Made by a program: the position numbers and the translations under genes
Part shown: piece after piece, positions 36,613-44,585 of the stretch
Position numbering within the stretch: the stretch's first letter is position 1
Layout: each line of letters starts with the position of its first letter
Origin: Alphaproteobacteria bacterium
Lineage (GTDB): Bacteria > Pseudomonadota > Alphaproteobacteria > Sphingomonadales > Kordiimonadaceae
DNA: 64,000 nucleotides
Reading direction: 5' to 3'
Assembly (NCBI GenBank): GCA_013372975.1
Contig: JABXIS010000032.1
Coordinates: forward strand, 48,314-112,313
The notes under the pieces: model-generated
Seen by the model: the letters and a program-made list of their open reading frames with translations, nothing else
The model's database searches: none
What the model was told of the DNA's origin: nothing

Positions 36613-36630
36613 TCGCAAGGCCCATGCCAA
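36613..36630 (-). promoter_or_regulatory. Sigma-54 (RpoN) -24/-12 promoter
   Basis: Minus-strand TTGGCATGGGCCTTGCGA has GG and GC separated by exactly ten bases, and matches the consensus TGGCAC-N5-TTGCA at nearly all positions. Transcription would start near 36603. The AT-rich stretch at 36631-36665 between it and the palindromes could bind IHF, as at many RpoN promoters. Confidence 0.7.
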
Positions 36631-36666
36631 AAATAAAGTCGTTATTTTTCAAGTATTTAAAAAAGA

Positions 36667-36683
36667 TGTCTCAATTTGACACA
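36667..36683. promoter_or_regulatory. Palindromic activator-type site TGTCTCAATTTGACACA
   Basis: A 17-bp dyad matching in seven of eight base pairs, centred about 72 bp upstream of the predicted sigma-54 start. This is a usual place for an enhancer-binding regulator site. Confidence 0.6.
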
Positions 36684-36719
36684 GTCACGCGAAAGTCAAA
36701 ATCGTTTCATTTTGGAACA

Positions 36720-36736
36720 TGTATCAAAATGAGACA
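36720..36736. promoter_or_regulatory. Second palindromic site TGTATCAAAATGAGACA
   Basis: Six of eight pairs match; its reverse complement shares 14 of 17 bases with the site at 36667-36683. It is centred about 125 bp upstream of the sigma-54 start and covers the aminotransferase stop codon. A weaker copy, CGTTTCATTTTGGAACA, abuts it at 36703-36719 (five of eight pairs). Confidence 0.55.
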
Positions 36737-37872
36737 GCCTTTGGCAGAACCTGTCCAAACCGATCAATATCAAGTTCATTTACCCATAAGTGGGGTGATA
36801 GCCGAAGCATACTGCCCCGCAAACTGCAAGACACCCCGCCCGCTTTGAGCGCCGCCAAAGTAGCTGGGCCATGTGCACCGACATTGATGCCCAGAATATG
36901 CCCTGACCGAAACTCGGGGGCGATAGGTCTGTAACCCATGCCCTCCGCCAAGTCCGCCAACCTTTGGGTCAAACGCCTCACATAATCATATATGGCTGGA
37001 ACGCTCCATTCGTTGATCTGCTTCAAGGCGGCCAAAAAAACAGGCGCCAGAAGCAAGTTTGCCCGTTCTCCCATCTCATACCGCTTGGCACCGCGCTGGA
37101 ACTTGTACTGGTAGTTTACGAGCGCAGAAAAGTCCTCACTGCCCTCCCTTGTGATCCAGCCTTCTTCGATAGGCACACCCTGCTGCCAACGCGGGGCTGC
37201 ATACATGAGGCTTATGCCGTAAGGCGCCAGAAGCCACTTATAACCCGCTGACACCATGAAATCCGGATCTATAGCAGCAATGTCAATTGGCATAGCGCCA
37301 AGGGATTGGGAAAGATCAAGCACCAGTGCGGCACCAAAGCGCTTGCATTCCTTCGATATGGCCACCAAATCGAGAACCGCACCAGAGGACCAATGAACAT
37401 TGGCGAGCGCAACGATCTCTATCTGCTCGCCCTTCTCGGCCATAGTCTCAAGTATTGCTGATGTCCAATCATGGTCAGGCGGCGTGGGCACAGGGAGAAC
37501 AGATCCACCACAGGCCTCCGCCTTCGCCTGCCAAGCGTAATGGTTGCTTGGGAACTCTTCCGCCATCACCAGGATCATGCCGCCGCTCGATAGAGGTAAA
37601 TTCTTCGCCGCTGTCGAGATGCCGTAGCTCGCGGAAGGGACGATGGCCACATCATCAGGTGATACATTCATGATGCGGGCGCCTTCCCGGCAAACCTCCC
37701 CGGGCGCCGTAAAAAAGTCTTGCGCCTCAATTTCCCACGGGTGGCAGCCTTGCACCAACGCCTGTTTGCCAGCTTCCATCTGCGACAGCAGAAGCGGCGT
37801 CATGTAGGAAGCATTCAAGTAGCAGGTTTCTTGCGGCATATCGAAAAGGTGCCGCTGGCATTGAAGCGTCAT
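36724..37872 (-). CDS. Class V PLP-dependent aminotransferase (kynureninase/desulfurase-like)
   Basis: 382 residues. The PLP lysine sits in MVSAGYKWLLAPYG, with VLDLSQSLGAMPID upstream supplying the cofactor-binding Asp. The fold is type I. Family members include kynureninase, cysteine desulfurase and serine-pyruvate transaminase; the motif layout is nearer to the kynureninase-like branch, but no substrate is clear. ATG at 37872 follows GGGAGACAGCT. It is monocistronic; the predicted activator sites overlap its 3' end. Confidence 0.85.
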   Translation of the reverse strand: MTLQCQRHLFDMPQETCYLNASYMTPLLLSQMEAGKQALVQGCHPWEIEAQDFFTAPGEVCREGARIMNVSPDDVAIVPSASYGISTAAKNLPLSSGGMILVMAEEFPSNHYAWQAKAEACGGSVLPVPTPPDHDWTSAILETMAEKGEQIEIVALANVHWSSGAVLDLVAISKECKRFGAALVLDLSQSLGAMPIDIAAIDPDFMVSAGYKWLLAPYGISLMYAAPRWQQGVPIEEGWITREGSEDFSALVNYQYKFQRGAKRYEMGERANLLLAPVFLAALKQINEWSVPAIYDYVRRLTQRLADLAEGMGYRPIAPEFRSGHILGINVGAHGPATLAALKAGGVSCSLRGSMLRLSPHLWVNELDIDRFGQVLPKAVSF

Positions 37873-37953
37873 AGCTGTCTCCCGGCTGAACTAACAGATC
37901 ATACCTAGAGATGGTCCGAGCCAAATACAATGCTCGCCGGAATGGCTTTTGGT

Positions 37954-38913
37954 TTAATTGCCGCGAATGAGCCTGTCATAGGCAATGAGCAACACGCCAA
38001 TAACGGACTTGGAAAAACCGGCAGCTTCCAGTAGGCGTGCTACGACCTTCTTGTCACCCTGAGACAAGCGGGCTTCAACCACCTCGTAAGGCCGATCCAA
38101 GAGGATCGCGATAGATGTGGTAAAGAGCTTCACATTGGCGTTTTGCAGATAGCTCAGCAGCACATCGGAGGACAAACCGCCCACTTCATGCAATTGCCTG
38201 AGGTAATTTTCCACTTCCTTCTGCGGCGCCATCTCCAGTGTTCGGGAGAAAACCTGCCTGTTAGCCATGGAAACCAGATAAGACGCATAATCCGTTGCCA
38301 GACCGAACTTCTCAGAAAGATATTCGCCATACCGCTTGGATATTTTGAAGATAACCCGCTCCACAACGGCGGCGGGTAGATCAGCACGCTGCGCCAGTTT
38401 TTCCATCAGGCTACGTTCTTCAGGGAAACGGTCAACAACCCTGTTACAGCTACGCTCTGACATCTCGACAGTGTCGTTACCAACAAGGGATTCCACCGCC
38501 GACTGGCAGCCCACATCACTGATCGCAAAACTCACAGCCTCGGAAAGGCCATCGCGAAGGGCGATTGCTTCCTGTGCGCTTTCACTGCAACTGCGAACAA
38601 TGTCCTCGAGAAAAGCATCGTCCATGGCCTGAGAAGCCATCAGGAACGGTGTGGAAACCTGGTCGATGTCCTGCGCCAGCTTGGTCACAAGGTCCTTGGG
38701 CAGAAAGCTGCAGACGCGCAATTCCCTGGAAAGCGCCTCGCGCACGGAAACGGCCACATCCTCCATCAGAAGCTTTGCAAGCGCCATCGCGTCCCGGCCG
38801 TCTGCCGTGCCATTTTGCTTGGCCAGGATCTTGCCTACCTTGCGCGCGATTTCCACGCGGGCCTCAAGATCAACATGTCGCAATTCTTCGACGTCTTTGA
38901 TGCTAACGCTCAT
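37954..38913 (-). CDS. DUF2336 protein
   Basis: 319 residues, mostly alpha-helical in repeated blocks (for example SYLVSMANRQVFSRTLEMA and CNRVVDRFPEERSLMEKLAQRADLP), as in DUF2336 proteins, which are almost confined to alphaproteobacteria. The helical repeat pattern resembles HEAT-like solenoids, suggesting protein binding; no enzymatic motif is seen. The ATG at 38913 with TGAGAAG upstream is preferred over a GTG nine bases earlier. Neighbours give no clear link. Function unknown. Confidence 0.8.
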   Translation of the reverse strand: MSVSIKDVEELRHVDLEARVEIARKVGKILAKQNGTADGRDAMALAKLLMEDVAVSVREALSRELRVCSFLPKDLVTKLAQDIDQVSTPFLMASQAMDDAFLEDIVRSCSESAQEAIALRDGLSEAVSFAISDVGCQSAVESLVGNDTVEMSERSCNRVVDRFPEERSLMEKLAQRADLPAAVVERVIFKISKRYGEYLSEKFGLATDYASYLVSMANRQVFSRTLEMAPQKEVENYLRQLHEVGGLSSDVLLSYLQNANVKLFTTSIAILLDRPYEVVEARLSQGDKKVVARLLEAAGFSKSVIGVLLIAYDRLIRGN

Positions 38914-39005
38914 GCTTCTCACCCAATACAGAGGCCGTCTTTTGCAGGCCGACCAAGCACTCCCGGTTCGTTCCGGGCTGCAATAGCCTTTTTCTGTGCA
39001 AATTC

Positions 39006-39536
39006 CTAGTCAATTCTGACCTCTTTTAGCCCACGGGCAAACCGGGCTGCGTTATCCCTATATATACGCTCGGACATCTTAATCATTTCTTGCTCTTGCT
39101 CGGAAAGCGCCCGCACAACCCTCGCGGGCGCCCCAACGATAAGCACACCGTCCGGGAATTCCTTGCCTTCGGTGATCAGGCTGTTGGCGCCCACAATACT
39201 GCTTTTACCGATCTTGGCATGATTGAGGATTGTGCTGCCCATCCCGATCAGCGTGCCCTCGCCGATGGTGCAGCCATGAAGCATAACCTTGTGCCCTACT
39301 GTCACCCCGGCCCCAATCGTACAAGGGGCACCCAAATCCGTATGGATGACCGAATTGTCTTGAACATTGGTGCCCTCGCCGATCGTAATCGGATCATTGT
39401 CGCCCCGTATGGTGACGCCAAACCAAACGCTCGAGCCGGTTTCCATACTTACGTTGCCGATAACGGCTGCATTAGGCGCAACCCATACGGTATCGTCAGC
39501 TCGCGTGGGGCGCACACCATCCAATTCATAAAACAT
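39006..39536 (-). CDS. Gamma-carbonic anhydrase family protein (YrdA-like)
   Basis: 176 residues of left-handed beta-helix hexapeptide repeats. Putative zinc ligands are the His of SVIHTDLG and the pair in TVGHKVMLHGC, the usual gamma-CA/YrdA positions. Most bacterial members of this short group have weak or no hydration activity. It forms homotrimers. It is divergent from mnmC. ATG at 39536. Confidence 0.88.
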   Translation of the reverse strand: MFYELDGVRPTRADDTVWVAPNAAVIGNVSMETGSSVWFGVTIRGDNDPITIGEGTNVQDNSVIHTDLGAPCTIGAGVTVGHKVMLHGCTIGEGTLIGMGSTILNHAKIGKSSIVGANSLITEGKEFPDGVLIVGAPARVVRALSEQEQEMIKMSERIYRDNAARFARGLKEVRID

Positions 39537-39649
39537 GGCAAAAACTCAAATTCGGTTTTAAATCTAATCTGATACAGCTATCACCCTACCTTAATGAAAT
39601 CTGGGTGAAAGCCAAACAATGGATTATATCCCGCGCGGAAAATCGTTTT

Positions 39650-41557
39650 ATGCCAGCTTCTGATCAGGAAAAAAACAAATCATCCATGCTGCAATGGCGC
39701 GGCAACGCGCCAGTTTCGGAAGCATTTGACGACGTTTATTATTCTGCCGAGAACGGGCTTGAAGAAACGCAGTTCGTATTCCTTCAGGGAATTGGTGCCC
39801 CCGAAGTGTGGGCAGATACCGACCATTATGTGATAGCGGAAACAGGCTTCGGTACGGGCCTGAACTTTCTGGCCACATGGAAAGCATGGCAGGAAAGTGG
39901 CGCAAAAGGCCGTCTTACGTTCATTTCTGTGGAAGGTTTCCCCCTGTCCGAAGCCGCGCTTGAAGAAGCCCATGCAACCTTCCCTGAGGTGGCGGATTAT
40001 GCCCTGAAGCTCAGGAAAGCCTGGCCGCCGGCCGCAACCGGCTTTCATCCAAGGCACTTTGACGATGGCAAGATCAACCTCATTCTATTGTTCGGGGACG
40101 CCGTGTCTTCATTCAGCCAATTGAAGGCAGTTGTTGATGCCTGGTATCTTGATGGGTTCGCGCCTGCCAAAAACCCGGACATGTGGTCCGATGCCCTGAT
40201 GGACCAAATCGCCCGGCTTTCCAGGCCCGGCACAAGGTTCGCCACCTTCACTGCGGCGGGGTTTGTCAAAAGAGCGTTGCTCACTCGCGGCTTTGATGTG
40301 CAGAAAACACGCGGATATGGGCGCAAACGGGAACGCCTTGTCGGCCGTGCAACTGAGCCCATGCCGCTCGAACAAGAAGTGGCTTCTGTGCCCGAGTGGG
40401 CGTCCGTTGCCACCACTCCTGAAGGAGCCATTGCGGTGATTGGTGCCGGGATCGCAGGCACATCTGTTGCAGCTGCCCTTAGGCGGCGGGGCCATACTGC
40501 AATTTTGATCTCGGACCAGAAACACAAAACGGCAAGCAACGTTCCGGCGGCCATCCTCGCACCGCGTTTTATGCTGGAATCTGGCCCTGTTGCCGATTTT
40601 TTTGCCGCTGCCTACACTTATAGCTGTTGCTATCCGGGATATGATAATGCCTGGGCAGAAATGCCTGGTATTCGCATGCTGCCCAAAAATGAAAAAGACA
40701 ACGAGCGCCTTACAAATATAGCAGACGAACTGGTCTGGTCCGATGATTGGCTGCAAACCAAGGAAACCGGCTTCAACCTGCCCCGCGGCGGCTCGATTTC
40801 AACCCACACTGCCCTGGAGACGATTGCTAAAGGTATCGAATGCAAATCAATGGCGGTTACACGACTGGAACAAACCGAAAGCGGCTGGCGCCTACATGAT
40901 GAAAATGGCGCATATGTGGATGCGGCGGCAGTTGTGGTTGCCGCAGGTATTGACACCATTTCTCTCCTCAGGGACGATTGCCCTGAACTGCGCCCAAACC
41001 GCGGACAGGTTGAATGCCTGAGCACCCCCTACCCTGAAGGCCTTGAGCCTATGAGCCTTGCTTTCGGCGGATATGTCACGGCAGAGACCGATGGCCTGCG
41101 CACGATCGGCTCCACTTTCGACCGATTGGCTGAAACGAGCGCCGGCGATCACGAACCTGTAGTAGCAGGCCGAATGCACATACTTGGGGCCCTCAACGAT
41201 ATCTGCGGCCTGCAGCTAGAAGACAAGGATGTGGACAGGTCCTGGGCAGGTGTACGCGCCACAACAGCAGATCATCTTCCATTCGCAGGCCCCGTATGCG
41301 ACACGGTCAAGGCAGAAAGCCAATACGCGCCGCTTTCGAAAGATGCAAAAACCTGCGGGCTCGGGGCACCAGACATTCACAGGGGTCTTTATATGCTAGC
41401 AGGTCTTGGCTCCAAAGGCTTCCAATATGGGCCACTGCTTGCAGAATATTTGGCAGCACAGATATGCGGCGACCCGCTTCCCATACCCAAAAACCTGATC
41501 GCACCTTTGCATCCGCTGCGGGACACCATCCGACGCATCAAAAGGTCAAACAATTAG
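39650..41557 (+). CDS. mnmC: Bifunctional tRNA-modifying enzyme MnmC
   Basis: Completes mnm5s2U34 in the wobble base of glutamate, lysine and similar tRNAs. 635 residues in two domains: an N-terminal SAM methyltransferase (ETGFGTGLNFLATW and WYLDGFAPAKNPDMW) and, from about residue 265, an FAD oxidoreductase (AVIGAGIAGTSVAAALRRRGH) that removes the carboxymethyl group. Both domains look complete. The ATG at 39650 is preferred to an upstream GTG at 39605. Its TAG stop interlocks with the TAA of the convergent gene (TTAG, 41554-41557). Confidence 0.94.
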   Translation: MPASDQEKNKSSMLQWRGNAPVSEAFDDVYYSAENGLEETQFVFLQGIGAPEVWADTDHYVIAETGFGTGLNFLATWKAWQESGAKGRLTFISVEGFPLSEAALEEAHATFPEVADYALKLRKAWPPAATGFHPRHFDDGKINLILLFGDAVSSFSQLKAVVDAWYLDGFAPAKNPDMWSDALMDQIARLSRPGTRFATFTAAGFVKRALLTRGFDVQKTRGYGRKRERLVGRATEPMPLEQEVASVPEWASVATTPEGAIAVIGAGIAGTSVAAALRRRGHTAILISDQKHKTASNVPAAILAPRFMLESGPVADFFAAAYTYSCCYPGYDNAWAEMPGIRMLPKNEKDNERLTNIADELVWSDDWLQTKETGFNLPRGGSISTHTALETIAKGIECKSMAVTRLEQTESGWRLHDENGAYVDAAAVVVAAGIDTISLLRDDCPELRPNRGQVECLSTPYPEGLEPMSLAFGGYVTAETDGLRTIGSTFDRLAETSAGDHEPVVAGRMHILGALNDICGLQLEDKDVDRSWAGVRATTADHLPFAGPVCDTVKAESQYAPLSKDAKTCGLGAPDIHRGLYMLAGLGSKGFQYGPLLAEYLAAQICGDPLPIPKNLIAPLHPLRDTIRRIKRSNN

Positions 41558-42156
41558 TCGACATCTTGCTGGCGCAGATGCTCGGCCATCAATTCCAGCT
41601 TTCCAACCAAATCGCGCTTCGACTTTACATAAGGCCTTGAAAGAATGGGAAATAGTGTGAATGTCGCAATTCCAATTCCCATCAGAATATTCAACACTAG
41701 GGATTTTTCATCGGTTATCAACCCTTGCTGGTGAACCATCAGATATGTCATCACGATAATGGGCACACCTGCCAGGCACCCCCAATTATTCACCTGTACA
41801 TAACGGATCGATGATTGAGCGCGTTTGATCTGCAATTCCACCAGTGACAAGGCCGTTTCACCCGGATCACCCCATGCACCACGCCTCACATAGAAGGCGG
41901 CCCATAACCCGCCTGAACAAAACAGGATAAAGAATATATCAAACAAAATTCTTATCCAGCCTTCCGCATGCCACAGGTCCCATATCATAAAGGCCAAACC
42001 ACCCGCACACGCCAATAGTTCAAATGCGAAGTTAAACCGCATCCGCCACCAGACAAACCGGGCGTGGCTGGCAAGCTTGCTCATATCCACTTCAGGCGTG
42101 TCCTGCCACAGGTCCTGCAAGTCATCCCAATCAGGCATATCAGGTTGGTTGCTCAT
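41554..42156 (-). CDS. Membrane protein coupled to an ECF sigma factor
   Basis: 200 residues with an acidic N-terminus (DMPDWDDLQDLWQDTPE) and four hydrophobic helices in pairs. It overlaps the sigma-factor gene by four bases (ATGA), the arrangement usual for sigma/anti-sigma pairs. The N-terminal 60 residues face the cytoplasm and could bind the sigma factor, but no zinc-binding anti-sigma motif (HxxxCxxC) is present. Anti-sigma function is an inference from position only. It converges with mnmC. Confidence 0.75.
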   Translation of the reverse strand: MSNQPDMPDWDDLQDLWQDTPEVDMSKLASHARFVWWRMRFNFAFELLACAGGLAFMIWDLWHAEGWIRILFDIFFILFCSGGLWAAFYVRRGAWGDPGETALSLVELQIKRAQSSIRYVQVNNWGCLAGVPIIVMTYLMVHQQGLITDEKSLVLNILMGIGIATFTLFPILSRPYVKSKRDLVGKLELMAEHLRQQDVD

Positions 42157-42656
42157 GCACAGAGTACTCCTTGCCGTTCGGCTTGCATGGTTTTCTTCAA
42201 TTCTGCCTTGGCCCTGCTGAAGCGTACCATTGCGTTATTTTCTGAAATATTGAGGGTTTCCGCTATCTCGCGATGACTAAAGCCCTCCAGCGCAAGTGTT
42301 GTTACCTGCCTGAGGGGAAGCGGAAGGGCACGCACAGCTCCTAGCAGCGCTTCCCGTTGCTGTATCCTGCTGACATCCTCTTCGGGCCCTCCAGCCATGC
42401 TTGGCAGATTTTCATCAAGTTCCGCCTGCCGCGGCGCCTTAGCCGCCTTGGCCACATGGCTGATACAGCGGTTTTGAGCTATGCGGGCTGCATAGGCCTT
42501 CAGGCTGCCCTCGCCGCGATACTTCCGGAGCGCCTGCCAAAGTGCCAGTGATACTTCCTGCAACAGCTCCTGCTGCAACGCCGGATCGGCTTCGTAGGAA
42601 GCTACAATCCGGCTCAGCATTCCGCCATGGGTCCTCAGTATGGTCTTGATTTCCAC
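42153..42656 (-). CDS. ECF-type RNA polymerase sigma factor
   Basis: 167 residues: region 2 (LQEVSLALWQALRKYRGEG, then YAARIAQNRCISHVAK) for -10 binding, and region 4 (EGFSHREIAETLNISENNAMVRFSRAKAEL, quoted here as two parts) for -35 recognition. No additional domain. The start is a GTG at 42656, 18 bp after the ABC permease stop, so it is transcribed with the transporter. It shares an ATGA overlap with the membrane-protein gene that follows. The upstream unit contains a peptidase-like hydrolase and NatAB-type transporter. Confidence 0.9.
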   Translation of the reverse strand: MEIKTILRTHGGMLSRIVASYEADPALQQELLQEVSLALWQALRKYRGEGSLKAYAARIAQNRCISHVAKAAKAPRQAELDENLPSMAGGPEEDVSRIQQREALLGAVRALPLPLRQVTTLALEGFSHREIAETLNISENNAMVRFSRAKAELKKTMQAERQGVLCA

Positions 42657-42674
42657 GCGCCCGCTATCCGCCCA

Positions 42675-43844
42675 TTAGGTTTCAGAAAGCATCTGTTCGC
42701 TTGAAAGGCGCCGGGTTGTCAACCACAAGCATATAGCTGTCCCAACCAGGCTGGAGCCCAGCGCCGACAGGGTTACCGTGACATTCGGAGCTCCGTCGAA
42801 AAAGATCCGGGCCATGCTTTCCACATCAGCAAATATGGGCAGATAGTTTGCCACCTCAGGTAATTTGCTTTCACCATACATCTTAACATAGCCAACAATC
42901 ACAGGAGCCATCATCAGCATGGACATATAGGTTTGCCCTTCCTTGAAGCTTTTGGCGTGAATGCTGACGGCGAGCAAAGCCGAAGCCACAAACATGCTCA
43001 GGACCGCGAGTTCAAGCACAGCAAGGGCGAACCCACCGGCGGTAAGCTGAAGCTTGAAAGGCAACAGATCTGCTGGCACAAACTGCAGAAGAATCAGGTC
43101 CACGGTCACGGCAAGCAAGGTTCCGCCAAATGCAAAGGAAGCAACCATTGCCCATTTTCCGGCTACCAGCATACCGGTGGCAATAGGCTGCGCCATCAGG
43201 GACTGCAAGCTCTGGCGCTCCCGTTCACCCGCAAGTGCATCAAGTGCCACGCTCATACCCATCACAAACGGCGCCAGCATAAAGATTAACATCAGGCTAT
43301 TGCCGAGCATCTTGTTGATGAAGCTTGAAGGGGCCAGATCGGACGTATTGACGGCCAGTGGCTGCATCAGGATGGGGGGAACACCACGCGCGATCAAACG
43401 TGCACTTGCCACATGCATCATATAGCCGTTCAGGGCATCGCGCACCTCTCCCCCGCGCTCTGCCTGCGTCCGGGACCGATCATCCACATAAAGCTGCACC
43501 TGCGCTGGTTGGCCGTCCTCTAGTTTTTCTGCGAAATCCTCAGGCAAGATGACGAGTGCGTCCGAGCTCGAAGGCAGCGTCTTTGGTTCATCTGCAATTG
43601 TCGATGCCGTTACCTCGAGGCCTTCTCTCTCGAAATATGCGACAAGGCCGGGCGCCTGCTCCAGGCCCGCGACAGCCACACTGGTTCGCACTTCGGCCCC
43701 CTTGTCGTCAGCCATAAGGAAAAAGACAAAGGCCATAAGCAGAGGCACACCAAAGGCATAGGAAGCGATCGCCAGCACTGCGCGTTTGTCCCGCAGCATG
43801 TCCTTCATTTCCTTGCGATATACGACTTTGAAAAGGCGGTTCAT
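42675..43844 (-). CDS. ABC-2 type permease (NatB-like)
   Basis: 389 residues. A first helix (LAIASYAFGVPLLMAFVFFLM) is followed by a large extracytoplasmic domain of about 150 residues, then five or six helices at the C-terminal half, including FMLAPFVMGMSVALDALAGERERQSL, quoted as one block. This is the NatB/CcmB-like ABC-2 layout used for Na+ or peptide export. The ATG overlaps the ATPase stop (ATGA). Upstream are the ATPase and a secreted hydrolase, downstream an ECF sigma factor. The exported molecule is unknown. Confidence 0.88.
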   Translation of the reverse strand: MNRLFKVVYRKEMKDMLRDKRAVLAIASYAFGVPLLMAFVFFLMADDKGAEVRTSVAVAGLEQAPGLVAYFEREGLEVTASTIADEPKTLPSSSDALVILPEDFAEKLEDGQPAQVQLYVDDRSRTQAERGGEVRDALNGYMMHVASARLIARGVPPILMQPLAVNTSDLAPSSFINKMLGNSLMLIFMLAPFVMGMSVALDALAGERERQSLQSLMAQPIATGMLVAGKWAMVASFAFGGTLLAVTVDLILLQFVPADLLPFKLQLTAGGFALAVLELAVLSMFVASALLAVSIHAKSFKEGQTYMSMLMMAPVIVGYVKMYGESKLPEVANYLPIFADVESMARIFFDGAPNVTVTLSALGSSLVGTAICLWLTTRRLSSEQMLSET

Positions 43845-44575
43845 GCTGCATTCCTTTCATGAGCGCTCGTGAGGGCGACAAAGGCCTCTTCAAGGTTTGG
43901 TTGTTTGGCAGCTTCGACAAGTTCTGCAGGTGTCCCGTCCGCGCACACCACGCCACCCGCTATCATCACTACATGATCAGACAGAATTTCCACTTCGGCC
44001 ATAACGTGGGAAGACAGGAGCACACAGTGGCCTGCCGACTTCAGCTCAAGCAAAATCTGCCTCAACATACGAATGCTCATCACATCCAGACCACGTGTCG
44101 GCTCATCCAGGACAATATTCTGCGGCTTGTGGACAATTGCACGTGCGAGCGCCACTTTCATGCGCTGCCCCTGGCTGAACCCCTCTGTACGGCGATCGAG
44201 AATGTCCTCCATATGCAGCAGCGATACCACTTCATCTATGGCATGTTTCAGAGCTGTGCCGGTCAATCCATGGATCTGGGCATAATATTCCAGATGCTCA
44301 CGCGCTGTCAGACGAGTATAGAGACCAAATTGGTCAGGGAAAATGCCCAACCGCTCCTGCGCTTTCAATGGGTCTTTCTGCACACAAATGCCGTCTACGG
44401 TTACCTGTCCCTGATCAGGTTTCAAAAGTGCTGCAACGGTCCGCAAAGTCGTTGATTTGCCAGACCCGTTTGCCCCGAGAAGTGTCGTAATCATGCCGTC
44501 TTCTGCCGTGAAACCGACATCTTGCACCGCAACTACTTCTCCAAAATTTTTGGCTATTTTCTCAACAATAATCAT
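43841..44575 (-). CDS. ABC transporter ATP-binding protein (NatA-like)
   Basis: 244 residues. Walker A is LGANGSGKST, the signature motif FSQGQRMKVALARA replaces the usual LSGGQ, Walker B is NIVLDEPTRGLD and the switch histidine follows in LLSSHVM. It pairs with the NatB-like permease. The ATG at 44575 lies 10 bp after the hydrolase stop, so all three genes are in one transcript. The SQGQ form of the signature is common in NatA-type exporters. Confidence 0.93.
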   Translation of the reverse strand: MIIVEKIAKNFGEVVAVQDVGFTAEDGMITTLLGANGSGKSTTLRTVAALLKPDQGQVTVDGICVQKDPLKAQERLGIFPDQFGLYTRLTAREHLEYYAQIHGLTGTALKHAIDEVVSLLHMEDILDRRTEGFSQGQRMKVALARAIVHKPQNIVLDEPTRGLDVMSIRMLRQILLELKSAGHCVLLSSHVMAEVEILSDHVVMIAGGVVCADGTPAELVEAAKQPNLEEAFVALTSAHERNAA

Positions 44576-44585
44576 AACGCCCCCC

